47,508 bases of DNA from the NCBI GenBank assembly GCA_007135395.1, contig SLIZ01000046.1, positions 1 to 47,508 on the forward strand. Reading direction: 5' to 3'. This document shows positions 17,545 to 27,294 of the stretch, piece after piece; position 1 is the first letter of the stretch; each line of letters opens with the position of its first letter. Position numbers and translations under genes: made by a program. This DNA is from Wenzhouxiangellaceae bacterium (GTDB taxonomy: Bacteria; Pseudomonadota; Gammaproteobacteria; Xanthomonadales; Wenzhouxiangellaceae). A model generated the notes under the pieces. That model made no database searches. It saw only the letters and a list, made by a program, of their open reading frames with translations, and was not told the origin of the DNA.

Positions 17545-20500
17545 ATGATCCCAGGATTGAAGCCTGCCTGTTTCGTAGCCCCTTCACTGGTCATCTCAGC
17601 AATCACATCCCGAATCCTGGCGACGGTGTTCGTGTCCGCCCTGCTTCTTGCAGGCTGCGGCGCCCATGGCGAGGATTCCAGCACGGACAATGATCCAGAC
17701 CGGTCGGATAATGCTGCCAAGGCCTCCGAAGACCTGCACGACAAGGCCGGCCGGGGTCTGGAAGGCTTTCCCGGTTCCCTTAGGGAAGGCGACCGTTCCG
17801 AGGAGCCCTATGAACGCCCGGAACTGGCCGAAACCCGGGATCTTGACGCCGAAGCGGTTGCCGCGCTGCTGGAAAGGCTCTCGCCACTGGTCGCCGAGCC
17901 CGAAGATGAAACGGAATTTGCCCTGCGCCCGGGCAGCCAGCCCCCGCCCCGGACCGGGGCTGTGGAGCGGGGCGAGTTCCCACCCCTCCAGGAGCGGGTC
18001 CCGCCTGAAGTCGAGCCGGTCGAAGGCCCCCTTGAGGTCATCCGGTTTTCCCCCGAGGGTCCGGTCCCGGTTGCCGGGCAGATCAGCCTGACGTTTGATC
18101 GGCCCATGGTGGCGGTCACCGCCCACGACGACCTGGCAGAACAGCCGCCACCGGCTGAGCTGCAACCGGATATTCCCGGCACCTGGCGCTGGGTGGGAAC
18201 CCGCACCCTGGTCTTCGAACCCGAAGCCGCCCGGCTGCCCATGGCCACCGAGTTTGCCGTCACCGTCCCGGCCGGTATTGCCGCAGCTGACGGGGCCGAA
18301 CTGGAAGAGGCTGTGGGCTGGGAATTTTCCACTCCACCGCCAGAACTGCAAGGGGTCTATCCTTCCGGTCACAGCGTGGGCCTTGAGCCCCTGATCTTTG
18401 CCGACTTTGATCAGCGGATTGATTCGGAGGCCTTGCTCGAAGTCCTGGCGTTGGTGCTGGAAGGGTCTGATGCTGATCCGCTGGAAATTCGCCTGGCCGA
18501 GGCTGACGAGATTGCCGCCGACGAAAATGTCGCCCGCCTGGTGGAGAACACTGAGCCGGGTCGTTATCTGGTCTTTCGGCCCGTCGAGCCTCTGCCAAGG
18601 GATGCCCGGCTCCAGGTTCGGGTGCCGGCCGGCGCCCCTTCCGCCGAGGGGCCAGTAGTCACGGAGAAAGAACAGAACCGGGACTTCCGTACCTACGGAC
18701 CCCTGACCGTGACCGATCAGCGTTGCGGGTCCAGCCGTTGTGCCCCGGATGACCGATTCATCCTTACCCTGTCCGAGCCGCTGGCCGAAGATCTGAAGAT
18801 CGGAGACAAGGTGGAAGTTGACCCGCCCATTGCCGGCTTGCACGTGGAAGCCCGAAGCCGGCAGATCACCATCGAGGGACTGAAAGACGGCCGAACAACC
18901 TATACGGTCAGGCTGGCCAGTGGCATTACCGACATCTACGGGCAGGAACTGGAGGGCGAGCCGGAATTCCGGTTTGATGTGGGAAGCCATGTGCCCCGGC
19001 TCAGCATTCCGGGTGGTCCTCTGGTCACCCTGGATCCTTTCCATGACCCGGTCCTGGACATTTTCAGTACCAACTACCGTTCGGTGACGGTTCATATCCG
19101 ACAGGTGGTGCCCGCCAACTGGCCGGAATATGCCCGCGCCCGGCGACACGGCAACCTGCGTCGGGCCGATACCGAGCCGGACCTGCCCGGAGAGGCGGTA
19201 TTGACCGAAAGGATGGACCTTGAAACCGAATCCGATGTCGTGACCCGCACCCGACTGGCACTGTCTGAGTGGCTGGACGAGGGGGCCACCGGGCATCTGC
19301 TGGTTGTTGTTGAACCCGGCGAGTCCCTGGGGCCGCCGCCACCCCGGCATTCGCCCGCTCGTCTTGTCAGCTGGGTCCAGGCCACTTCCATTGGACTGGA
19401 CGCGCTGGTGGATCCGGAGCATTTGCTTGTCTGGGCTACCGACCTTCGCTCGGGGGAACCCCTTTCCGATGTGGAAATCACCCTGGCTGGCCAGGAGCCT
19501 GTCGGGGTAACCGACGAGGGCGGCCTGGCCCGCCTGGACCTGCCCCCTGATGGCAAGGAAAGATCCAGCGATGGGCCGTCGGGCTGGATCCAGGCACAAG
19601 TGGGAGACCAGGTCGCCTTTCTGCCTGAATCCCAACACCACTTCTATGGCACCAGCGCCTGGCGGGCCCGCGAGAAATCCGAGGAGGTCCTCTGGCATGT
19701 GTTTGACGACCGGGCGATGTACCGACCGGGCGAAACCGTCCACCTGAAGGGCTGGATCCGGCGCATGGAGCGCCGACCGGACGGAGGCCTGGGACTGATC
19801 GATCCAGATGCTGATATCAGTTACAGGCTTTCCGACTCCCGGGGCAACGAAATGGCATCTGGCCAGACTGGTCTGTCCCGGTTGGGCGGGTTTGATTTTT
19901 CCCTGGAAATTCCCGACACACCCAACCTGGGTATTGCCAGCGTGGAACTGTCGATCTCCGGTGGCAGCGGACTGTCCCGGACCCGTTATAACCACCATCT
20001 GAAAATCGAGGAATTCCGCACGCCGGAATTCCAGGTCGCCACGCACCTGCCTGACGGGCCATTCGTGGGCAGCCGGGCCGTGGATGCCCGGGTCGGGGCC
20101 AGTTATTACGCCGGCGGGCCCTTGCCCGGGGCCCAGGTCGACTGGCTGGTATCGGCTCAGCCGGGCCAGTTCCGCCCTCCCAACCGGGACGACTGGCAAT
20201 TCGGTTTCCAGCCGTCCTGGCCGGTCCCCTGGATGAGATCGCCGGAGAGCAATGGCCGCCAGGTGGAAGACTACGAAAGGTTCAGCGGATTGACCGACGC
20301 CACCGGTAATCATCATCTGACCATCGATCTGGATATGGAAGACCAGCTACGCCCCCTGGCCATGACGGCCCGGGCCCAGGTCATGGACGTCAACCGCCAG
20401 GCCTGGACCGATGCTTCGGATTTTCTTGTTCACCCCGCGGCAGTCTATGTGGGCATGAAGACCGATGGCTATTTCGTCGACCCCGCCGACGGGCTGGAAG

Positions 20501-23500
20501 TGGAAATGATCACGGTGGACCTGGATGGAGAAATCGCGCCGGGCCGGGAGGTGGTCGTTGAGGCCGGCCGGGTTCGGTGGCATGGTCGCAGTGGCGAGGA
20601 AGAACTGGCCGACCGCCAGCGCTGCGAGGTGACCAGCGATGAAGACGGTCGGGCCCGTTGCCAATTCGAGACGGCCCTGGGGGGACAGTACCGGATGACT
20701 GCCATTGTCACCGACGGCGAGGACCGCGCCAATGCCAGCCGGATCACCCGATGGGTCAGCGGGGGCCGCATGCCTGCCAGCGACGGGGTGGAAATGGAGG
20801 ATGTTCTCCTTATCGTCGAAAACGACGAATACGCCCCCGGCGACACCGCCCGGGTGCTTGTCCAGGCGCCTTTCGAAAACGCCGAGGGCCTGATGACCCT
20901 CAGGCGGCATGGAATCGCCGAGCAGCACCGGTTCCGGATGGACGGTGCCACCCACACCCTGGAGGTTCCCCTGAAGCATGAATGGATGCCTGGTATCGAA
21001 GTCCACGTCACCCTGGTGGGTCAGAGCGCCAGGGAGGAGGCCGAAGAAGGGGAGGCACCACGTCCGGCCATTGCCACCGGGTCGGAGATGCTGGCCATCT
21101 CTACCGCCGAGCGGGCGCTGGATATCAGCCTTGAGCCGGTAGCCAGGGAGCTGGAGCCGGGTTCGGAAACTACCGTGGATCTGCTGGTGCGAAATGCCCG
21201 GGGAGAGCCGGTGGCCGATGCGGAAGTCGCCCTGGTAGTTGTGGATGAGGCCATCCTGGCCCTGACTGGCTACGAATGGATCGATCCACTGGGTGTGTTC
21301 TATCCCGAGCGTTCGGGGGAAGTGTCCGATTACCATCTGCGCCCCACCATTGCCCTGACCGATCCGGAGGAGGGTATGGAAAAGCTCGAATCTGAAATGA
21401 TGGTCGGAATGGCCGCTGACAGCATGGACAGGGTAACCGTGACCGGGTCCCGGATGGCCGGGCCGGTTGATGAAGGACAGGCCATTGAAGTCCGGGAGGA
21501 TTTCAACCCCCTGGCGGCGTTCCTTCCAGGCCTGGTGACCGATGCCGACGGCCGGGTTACCGGAAATTTTCGCCTGCCCGACAACCTGACCCGCTACCGG
21601 GTCATGGCGGTGGCCGTTGCCGATACCCGGTACTACGGGATTGCCGAGTCGGCCATTACCGCGCGCCTTCCGTTAATGGTCCGCCCAAGCCCGCCCCGGT
21701 TTCTCAACTTTGGGGATATGTTCGAGTTTCCGGTGGTTTTGCAAAACCAGACTGACCAGGTGCTCGGCGTCCAGGTGGCCATGGAAGCGTCCAACCTGGA
21801 GCTGACCGAAGCCCGGGGCTTCGGGCTGGAGATTCCAGCCAATGACCGGGTGGAAGTGCGCTTTCCGGCAAGGGCCCGCCAGGCGGGGACGGCCCGCTTC
21901 CAGGTGGCTGCAACTACCGTCGATCCAGGGAATGGCGAAAGCGGCCGGGCCGATGCCGCAAGGGGAGAATTGCCCGTGTGGACCCCGGCGACCACCGAGG
22001 CCTTTGCCACCTATGGCGTGATCGACGAAGGAGCCATCGTCCAGCCGGTTGTCGCCCCGACGGATGTCTGGCCCCAGTTTGGCCAGCTCGAGATTACCAC
22101 CAGTTCCACTGCCGTGCAGTCGTTGACCGATGCATTCATCTATCTCCACGACTACCCCTTCCCGGGTACCGCCCAGGCCGCGTCCCGCATGCTGGCCGTT
22201 TCTGCCCTGGCCGACGTGCTGCGGGAGTTCGGGGTAAGCGATCTGCCCGAACCCGAGGAGATCGAGGCGTCGATGAAACGGGACATGGAGCTTCTGGCCG
22301 GGCGTCAGAACCGGGACGGTGGCTTTGCACTCTGGCGGCAGGGCCAGGAATCCTGGCCCGTTGTGACCCTGCATGTTGCCCACGCCCTTGTTCGGGCCCG
22401 GGAAAAGGGCTTTGAAGTCGACGAGGAGTTGTACGACTCGACCATGAGACATGTGGTCAACATCGAGCGGCACATTCCGGAACGCTACGGGGATCATGCC
22501 CGGCGCCACCTGGTGGCCTACAGCCTCTATGTGCGTGGCCTGACCGGGGATTTCGACCGTAGCAGAGCCCGGGCGCTGATCGACGAGGTCGACGGTCTCG
22601 AAGACCTGACCTTCGAATCCGCCGGCTGGCTTCTGGGCGTGTTGACCGGCGACGAGGAATCGGCCGATGAACTGGGAAGAATCCGGCGCTTTCTGGCCAA
22701 CCGGGTCACCGAGACCGCGGCAGCGGCCCATTTTGTGAGCGAATGGCAGGATGATGCCCACCTGATCCTGCATTCCGACCGCCGGGCGGATGCCATCATC
22801 CTGGAAGCCCTGATGGACGATGATCCGGAATCCGACCTGATTCCGAAGATCGTCAACGGACTCCAGGCCCACCGCACCCGGGGGCGCTGGGGCAATACCC
22901 AGGACAACGCCTTTGTCCTGCTCGCCCTGGACAAGTACTTTCGCCGCTACGAGTCCCAGGAACCGGATTTTCTCGCCCGGGCCTGGCTGGGCGAGGACTT
23001 TGCCGGGGAGCACCGGTTCAGCGGGCGGACCACCGATTCGCACCAGATCGAGATTCCCATGGGCTGGCTGGTCGACCGGGACGGGCAGCAGGACCTGGTG
23101 CTGGACAAGGAGGGACCGGGCCGGATGTACTACCGGGCCGGCCTTCGCTATGCCCCCCGGGATCTGAACATGGAAGCGGCCAGTCACGGCTTCGAAGTCC
23201 AGCGCACCTACCGGGGCGCCGATGATGAATCCGACGTTCGCCAGCGCGAAGACGGCACCTGGGAAATCCGGGCCGGCAGCCGGGTGGAAGTGGAACTGAC
23301 CCTGATCGCGCCCACCCGTCGCTACCACGTGGCCCTGGTGGACCCCCTGCCGGCGGGGCTGGAATCCCTCAACCCGGCCCTGGCGGTGACAGCTGATGAC
23401 AACAACCACACTGCCGGGACCCGGTCCTGGTGGTGGGGCCCCTGGTACGAACACCAGAACCTGCGCGATGAACGCACCGAAGCCTTTGCCACACTGCTTC

Positions 23501-23652
23501 GTGGTGGAGTCCATACCTACTCCTACTACGCCCGGGCCACGACCCCCGGGGAATTTGTCGTGCCCCCGGCACGGGCCGAGGAAATGTACCACCCGGAAAC
23601 CTTCGGCCGCAGCGCCTCGGCCCGGGTGATCGTCACCGACCCGTCCCGGTAA
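17545..23652 (+). CDS. Alpha-2-macroglobulin family lipoprotein lacking the thioester
   Basis: The product is 2035 residues, with a lipoprotein signal ending LLLAGCG (lipid-carrying Cys38). A Glu/Pro-rich linker, a series of macroglobulin-type beta domains, and the canonical A2M core follow (REDFNPLAAFLPGLVTDADG ... LPDNLTRYRVMAVAVADTRY). A terpenoid-cyclase-like helical domain begins near 1520. The family's thioester motif YPYGCxEQ is replaced by YPFPGTAQ (1537-1544): Cys becomes Gly1541 and Glu becomes Ala1543, so covalent trapping is impossible. Bacterial A2Ms are periplasmic protease traps; thioester-less types like YfaS exist. No penicillin-binding protein 1C gene lies next to it, unlike the yfhM type. 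RVTVTGSRM at about 1301 lies in the exposed region preceding the A2M core. Confidence 0.93.
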   Translation: MIPGLKPACFVAPSLVISAITSRILATVFVSALLLAGCGAHGEDSSTDNDPDRSDNAAKASEDLHDKAGRGLEGFPGSLREGDRSEEPYERPELAETRDLDAEAVAALLERLSPLVAEPEDETEFALRPGSQPPPRTGAVERGEFPPLQERVPPEVEPVEGPLEVIRFSPEGPVPVAGQISLTFDRPMVAVTAHDDLAEQPPPAELQPDIPGTWRWVGTRTLVFEPEAARLPMATEFAVTVPAGIAAADGAELEEAVGWEFSTPPPELQGVYPSGHSVGLEPLIFADFDQRIDSEALLEVLALVLEGSDADPLEIRLAEADEIAADENVARLVENTEPGRYLVFRPVEPLPRDARLQVRVPAGAPSAEGPVVTEKEQNRDFRTYGPLTVTDQRCGSSRCAPDDRFILTLSEPLAEDLKIGDKVEVDPPIAGLHVEARSRQITIEGLKDGRTTYTVRLASGITDIYGQELEGEPEFRFDVGSHVPRLSIPGGPLVTLDPFHDPVLDIFSTNYRSVTVHIRQVVPANWPEYARARRHGNLRRADTEPDLPGEAVLTERMDLETESDVVTRTRLALSEWLDEGATGHLLVVVEPGESLGPPPPRHSPARLVSWVQATSIGLDALVDPEHLLVWATDLRSGEPLSDVEITLAGQEPVGVTDEGGLARLDLPPDGKERSSDGPSGWIQAQVGDQVAFLPESQHHFYGTSAWRAREKSEEVLWHVFDDRAMYRPGETVHLKGWIRRMERRPDGGLGLIDPDADISYRLSDSRGNEMASGQTGLSRLGGFDFSLEIPDTPNLGIASVELSISGGSGLSRTRYNHHLKIEEFRTPEFQVATHLPDGPFVGSRAVDARVGASYYAGGPLPGAQVDWLVSAQPGQFRPPNRDDWQFGFQPSWPVPWMRSPESNGRQVEDYERFSGLTDATGNHHLTIDLDMEDQLRPLAMTARAQVMDVNRQAWTDASDFLVHPAAVYVGMKTDGYFVDPADGLEVEMITVDLDGEIAPGREVVVEAGRVRWHGRSGEEELADRQRCEVTSDEDGRARCQFETALGGQYRMTAIVTDGEDRANASRITRWVSGGRMPASDGVEMEDVLLIVENDEYAPGDTARVLVQAPFENAEGLMTLRRHGIAEQHRFRMDGATHTLEVPLKHEWMPGIEVHVTLVGQSAREEAEEGEAPRPAIATGSEMLAISTAERALDISLEPVARELEPGSETTVDLLVRNARGEPVADAEVALVVVDEAILALTGYEWIDPLGVFYPERSGEVSDYHLRPTIALTDPEEGMEKLESEMMVGMAADSMDRVTVTGSRMAGPVDEGQAIEVREDFNPLAAFLPGLVTDADGRVTGNFRLPDNLTRYRVMAVAVADTRYYGIAESAITARLPLMVRPSPPRFLNFGDMFEFPVVLQNQTDQVLGVQVAMEASNLELTEARGFGLEIPANDRVEVRFPARARQAGTARFQVAATTVDPGNGESGRADAARGELPVWTPATTEAFATYGVIDEGAIVQPVVAPTDVWPQFGQLEITTSSTAVQSLTDAFIYLHDYPFPGTAQAASRMLAVSALADVLREFGVSDLPEPEEIEASMKRDMELLAGRQNRDGGFALWRQGQESWPVVTLHVAHALVRAREKGFEVDEELYDSTMRHVVNIERHIPERYGDHARRHLVAYSLYVRGLTGDFDRSRARALIDEVDGLEDLTFESAGWLLGVLTGDEESADELGRIRRFLANRVTETAAAAHFVSEWQDDAHLILHSDRRADAIILEALMDDDPESDLIPKIVNGLQAHRTRGRWGNTQDNAFVLLALDKYFRRYESQEPDFLARAWLGEDFAGEHRFSGRTTDSHQIEIPMGWLVDRDGQQDLVLDKEGPGRMYYRAGLRYAPRDLNMEAASHGFEVQRTYRGADDESDVRQREDGTWEIRAGSRVEVELTLIAPTRRYHVALVDPLPAGLESLNPALAVTADDNNHTAGTRSWWWGPWYEHQNLRDERTEAFATLLRGGVHTYSYYARATTPGEFVVPPARAEEMYHPETFGRSASARVIVTDPSR

Positions 23653-23692
23653 CCCGACAGCCGGCGCGAAAAATACCGTAGGCAGTCCGTTG

Positions 23693-23737
23693 CCGCGATC
23701 ATGGGTTGCTCGCCGAATGCAGGCGGCCTGATCGCGG
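23693..23737 (+). promoter_or_regulatory. 9-bp inverted repeat upstream of the winged-helix gene
   Basis: CCGCGATCA (23693-23701) and TGATCGCGG (23729-23737) form a perfect 9-bp inverted repeat separated by 27 bases. It ends 2 bases before a -10-like TAAACT (23740-23745). It may be an operator or the arms of a cruciform. Which protein binds it is unknown; autoregulation by the winged-helix product is one possibility. Confidence 0.4.
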
Positions 23738-23781
23738 GGTAAACTGAATGCATAAATGCGTCAACGGAGGAATCACTGGAC

Positions 23782-25686
23782 GTGAGCCCTGAAGGTGAAT
23801 TCCTGCTGGGGGAGTGGACCGTTCATCCCGAGCAGAACCGGGTGACCGATGGTGGAGAATCCATCCACATGTCCCCGCGCTGCATGGACGTGCTGGTGCT
23901 GCTGGCCCGGCGCGCCGGCGAAGTGGTCAGCCGGGATGATTTCAGCGAGGCGATCTGGAGCCCGTCGGTAGTTACCGACGATGCCCTGACCCGCTACATT
24001 TCCGAGCTCAGGCGGGTGCTGGGCGATGACAGGGCCAACCCGAAGTTCATCGAGACCATCCCCAAGCGTGGCTACCGGCTGATCGCTCCGGTCAAGCCAG
24101 GCGATGCTGCCCGGCCAACTGCCGGCCGGGCAGCAACCGGTAACGGACAATCGGTCGGCGGCGGGGTATCCCGTTATCCCGTTCGACCGGTGATCCTGGG
24201 CTTGATTGCCATCGTGCTGGGGCTGGGCGCGCTGTGGATGCACTGGCCGCAGGCACCGGAGGCCGAGCCCAGGCCATCGGTGGCAGTTCTCCCGTTCGAG
24301 ACCTTCGGTGACGAGGTGGGAAATCCCATGGTCGACGGCCTGCACCACGACCTGCTCACCCGGTTGTCGGACATTGGCGACCTGCGGGTCATCTCCCGGA
24401 CCTCGGTTCGCCAGTACAAGGATTCCGTGCAGTCGATTCCCGAGATCGCCGCCGCACTGGACGTTGGCTGGGTGGTGGAAGGCGCATTCCAGATGGTTGG
24501 TGACCGCATCCAGCTCAATGCCCAATTAATCGATGCCCGCACCGATTCCCATGTCTGGGCAAAAACCTACCGGCGTGATCTGACCGCCGAAAACCTTTTC
24601 GCCATCCAGGCTGACCTGGTCGAAAACATTGCAGCTTCGCTCCAGGCCCGGTTGACCGGCGCAGAACAGATCCTGGTCGACAACGTGCCGACCAGGGACC
24701 TGGCTGCCTATACCTTCCATGCCCAAGGCAGGACCTACCTGGAAACCCGCACCGAGGAAGGCATGAGCCAGGCACTGGTGCTGTTTCAAAACGCGGTGGC
24801 GCAGGATCCCGACTTTGCACTGGCCTGGGTGGGACTGGCCGATGCCCTGTTGCTGTTGCACGACTTCGGCTATCGACCACTGGAAGAAGTCCTGCCCGAG
24901 GCACAAACTGCCATTGCCCGGGCGCTGGAACTCGAGCCGGACCTGGCCGAGGCCCATACTTCCACCGGTCTGCTGCACTCGATCCAGAGAAACGGGCCGG
25001 CTGCCCTTTACTCGCTCAAGCGGGCAACCGAACTGCGCCCCGGTTATGCCGAGGCCCACAACTGGCTTGCCTGGAACTACCAGGTGCTGGGATTTCCCGA
25101 TAAGGCCCTGGTCAGCGCCAGGAGGGCCGTTGACCTGAACCCGGCATCTACCGAGGCCCGAAGCAACCTGATCACCTCGCTTCTGGCCCACGGTCGTATC
25201 GAAGAGGCCCTGGCCCAGATTGACAGGCTGGAGACCATGGGTCTGTCCTATACCGAGCCTTTTCACTCAGGTCTCGCGCTGTACCTGGCCGGCCGCCACG
25301 AAGAGGCTGTGGAAGTGCTCGACGGCATGAGCTTGGTCTGGACCGGTGGTGGCCCACAATCGGTCCTGGCCTTGGCGCATATTGCCCTGGGAGACCACCA
25401 GGCGGCCGAGGGTGTGCTCGAGGAGCTTGTCGAAATGGAGGATCTCTTCTCCAGCGCCATGGTGCTGGCCGCCCTTGATCGGACACGAGCGGCATTCGAT
25501 ACCCTGGCCGAGCTGGACGAATGGGGTTATTGGCCGGCCCTGGCCATGAATCTCTACGCGGACGAATTGCTGGAAAACCTGGTCGACGATCCAGAATTCC
25601 AGTCACTTATGGCCGGCCTGCACCGCCATTACGGTCTGACGGCGGAGCAGGAAACCCCGGATCCGGACCTGCTCAGTAGGCAGTGA
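23782..25686 (+). CDS. Membrane-anchored winged-helix regulator with TPR repeats (copy 1)
   Basis: A 634-residue protein starting at GTG with GGAGG 11 bases upstream. Residues 1-104 are an OmpR/CadC-type winged helix (ending FIETIPKRGYRL, the diagnostic wing). A single membrane helix lies at about 136-154. Residues 165-295 form a FlgO/TolB-N-like domain beginning PSVAVLPFETFGDE. The rest is TPR repeats (about 340-600; AEAHNWLAWNYQVLGFPDKALVSARRAV and similar). The topology implies a cytoplasmic DNA-binding head and an extracytoplasmic sensor. It is a close paralogue of the gene at 45147-47057. It sits 129 bases downstream of the A2M gene and may be transcribed separately. Confidence 0.88.
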   Translation: MSPEGEFLLGEWTVHPEQNRVTDGGESIHMSPRCMDVLVLLARRAGEVVSRDDFSEAIWSPSVVTDDALTRYISELRRVLGDDRANPKFIETIPKRGYRLIAPVKPGDAARPTAGRAATGNGQSVGGGVSRYPVRPVILGLIAIVLGLGALWMHWPQAPEAEPRPSVAVLPFETFGDEVGNPMVDGLHHDLLTRLSDIGDLRVISRTSVRQYKDSVQSIPEIAAALDVGWVVEGAFQMVGDRIQLNAQLIDARTDSHVWAKTYRRDLTAENLFAIQADLVENIAASLQARLTGAEQILVDNVPTRDLAAYTFHAQGRTYLETRTEEGMSQALVLFQNAVAQDPDFALAWVGLADALLLLHDFGYRPLEEVLPEAQTAIARALELEPDLAEAHTSTGLLHSIQRNGPAALYSLKRATELRPGYAEAHNWLAWNYQVLGFPDKALVSARRAVDLNPASTEARSNLITSLLAHGRIEEALAQIDRLETMGLSYTEPFHSGLALYLAGRHEEAVEVLDGMSLVWTGGGPQSVLALAHIALGDHQAAEGVLEELVEMEDLFSSAMVLAALDRTRAAFDTLAELDEWGYWPALAMNLYADELLENLVDDPEFQSLMAGLHRHYGLTAEQETPDPDLLSRQ

Positions 25687-25809
25687 GGTCTTCGCCCAGG
25701 CAGCGGGGTCAAGTCTTGTAATATATAGTTATTGAGCGGAGGCCTTCAATGGCTAGCGAAGCTCAATGGGAAGCTATCCGAACGGACGCGGCCCAGGTGG
25801 CGTTCAAGC

Positions 25810-27123
25810 TCAAAGCCGGTCGCGTTTTTCGGATTGCTCGGGAGGGAGTTCATCGGCAAGCAGAAACGCCGGGATGTCGCCGGCATCCATGGGCCGGGAA
25901 AGGTGATAGCCCTGGGCATAATCGAACTCCAGTGCGCGCCCGACCTTGAGTTGGGTCCCGTTTTCGATGCCTTCGGCTACGGTGGTCATTCCCATGGACC
26001 TGGCCAGAAGAATCATTCCCCGGGCCAGGGCCTGACTGGACTTGTCCGGGCTCAAGGTCGCAATCAGACTGCGATCGATCTTCAGGGTATCGGCCGGGAA
26101 CCGGTTGAGGTAGGACAGCGAGGAATAGCCGGTTCCGAAGTCATCAATGGCCAGACAGATACCCAGCTTCTTGAGCTGCCTTAGCTGAAAGGCTGAATTT
26201 TCAAGAGCGAGTGCACTTTCGGTGACTTCGATATGCAGCAGTTCCGGGGGCAAGTCGTGCCTTTCCAGGGTTTTTCTTACGCGGGTTGCCAGATCGGGTA
26301 GCTCCAGGTTTCGACCGGATATGTTGACAGCAACAGCCCAGGGTGTCTGGTTCCTGGCCCAGGCCAGTTTCCGCCACTGGGAGGCCTGGCGACAGGCCTC
26401 ATCGAGGACAAAGTCGGTGATCTCGTGGATCAGGTGGCATTCCTCGGCTGTGGCCATGAACCCGGCCGGTGACTGGTGTCCCTGGACCGGGTGCTGCCAC
26501 CGAATCAGGGCTTCGACCACCGGGTAGGAATCGTCGGCGAGGGAATAGACCGGCTGGTACTGGAGAAAGAACTCGCCGTTGGCCAGTCCCTTCCGGATTT
26601 CGCGCTCTTTTCGCAGCCGGCGGATTTCCTCGGTTATGGGAATCAGCGACGGCCCGACCAGCCAGGCCATGAGCTGACCAATGCCGATGAAATACCCTGT
26701 TCGGGTCAGCCAGCGGGCCGGGTCCTGGGTTGTCGCCTGGGCGACATCGACATAAGTCAGGGGGCCTGCAAGAATGCCGGCGATGCAGGCAACCACCAGT
26801 GCCGCTACCGGGCCGAATCGTGCGGCGGCAAACAGGATGGGAACATAATAGAGGTGGGGGACCATGCTGTCGGCCCCGCCGGCCATGAATATGACCAGCC
26901 AGGAGCCAGCAAGGCTGGAGGTGATGATGACAAGCGCGCCCCATCTTGAAGTTGCCACGGAGGCACGAAGGGTGGAGTGAGCCAGGTACCTGCCCAGACC
27001 CTCGTTAATGCCCGGATTTCCTGGTTGCCCAAACCACCCCATTGAAATTCCCCAATTCCAGAATTGTGCCAGAGGCGGATACCCGCCTTGACCTAGCCAA
27101 TACGCTGCCATAAAGCCTATCAC
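25810..27123 (-). CDS. Membrane EAL-domain cyclic-di-GMP phosphodiesterase
   Basis: A 437-residue protein with three to four hydrophobic helices in residues 60-165 and an EAL domain from about 175. All the catalytic and metal residues I can check are present: EAL (204-206), Asn267 in VNISGRN, Glu299 in IEVTES, Asp327-Asp328 in IDDFGTGYSS, Lys348, Glu384 in VAEGIE, and Gln404 in YAQGYHLS. No GGDEF domain is present, so it should only degrade c-di-GMP. The membrane part is a short MASE-like sensor. GTG 27123 is taken as the start; ATG 27111 would remove four residues and change nothing of substance. The 123 bases beyond its stop, towards the winged-helix gene, hold no gene. Confidence 0.9.
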   Translation of the reverse strand: MIGFMAAYWLGQGGYPPLAQFWNWGISMGWFGQPGNPGINEGLGRYLAHSTLRASVATSRWGALVIITSSLAGSWLVIFMAGGADSMVPHLYYVPILFAAARFGPVAALVVACIAGILAGPLTYVDVAQATTQDPARWLTRTGYFIGIGQLMAWLVGPSLIPITEEIRRLRKEREIRKGLANGEFFLQYQPVYSLADDSYPVVEALIRWQHPVQGHQSPAGFMATAEECHLIHEITDFVLDEACRQASQWRKLAWARNQTPWAVAVNISGRNLELPDLATRVRKTLERHDLPPELLHIEVTESALALENSAFQLRQLKKLGICLAIDDFGTGYSSLSYLNRFPADTLKIDRSLIATLSPDKSSQALARGMILLARSMGMTTVAEGIENGTQLKVGRALEFDYAQGYHLSRPMDAGDIPAFLLADELPPEQSEKRDRL

Positions 27124-27294
27124 GGACAGTGACCGCCGTGAATTTTCTGGCTCCAGAGTGGCCGTTTTTTTTAGGAAGGCGTGACTGGAGTCACAAAACC
27201 AGGGTTTTTCTTGCTGAGTTTCCAGGGATGCAGCGCAGGGGACTGCTCATGGGGAGGATGATCGGCCAGGGGATTGGCCTGGCCGGAATCCGGC

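Noticed and set aside
17596-20316. A 906-codon minus-strand frame opposite the alpha-2-macroglobulin gene
   Set aside because: Composition is shadow-like (Gly/Pro/Gln-rich, no motifs) and the plus strand encodes a recognisable lipoprotein.
21445-21471. VTVTGSRM as evidence for a TonB-dependent receptor
   Set aside because: It lies within a continuous alpha-2-macroglobulin frame with no barrel or plug; kept only as a motif curiosity.
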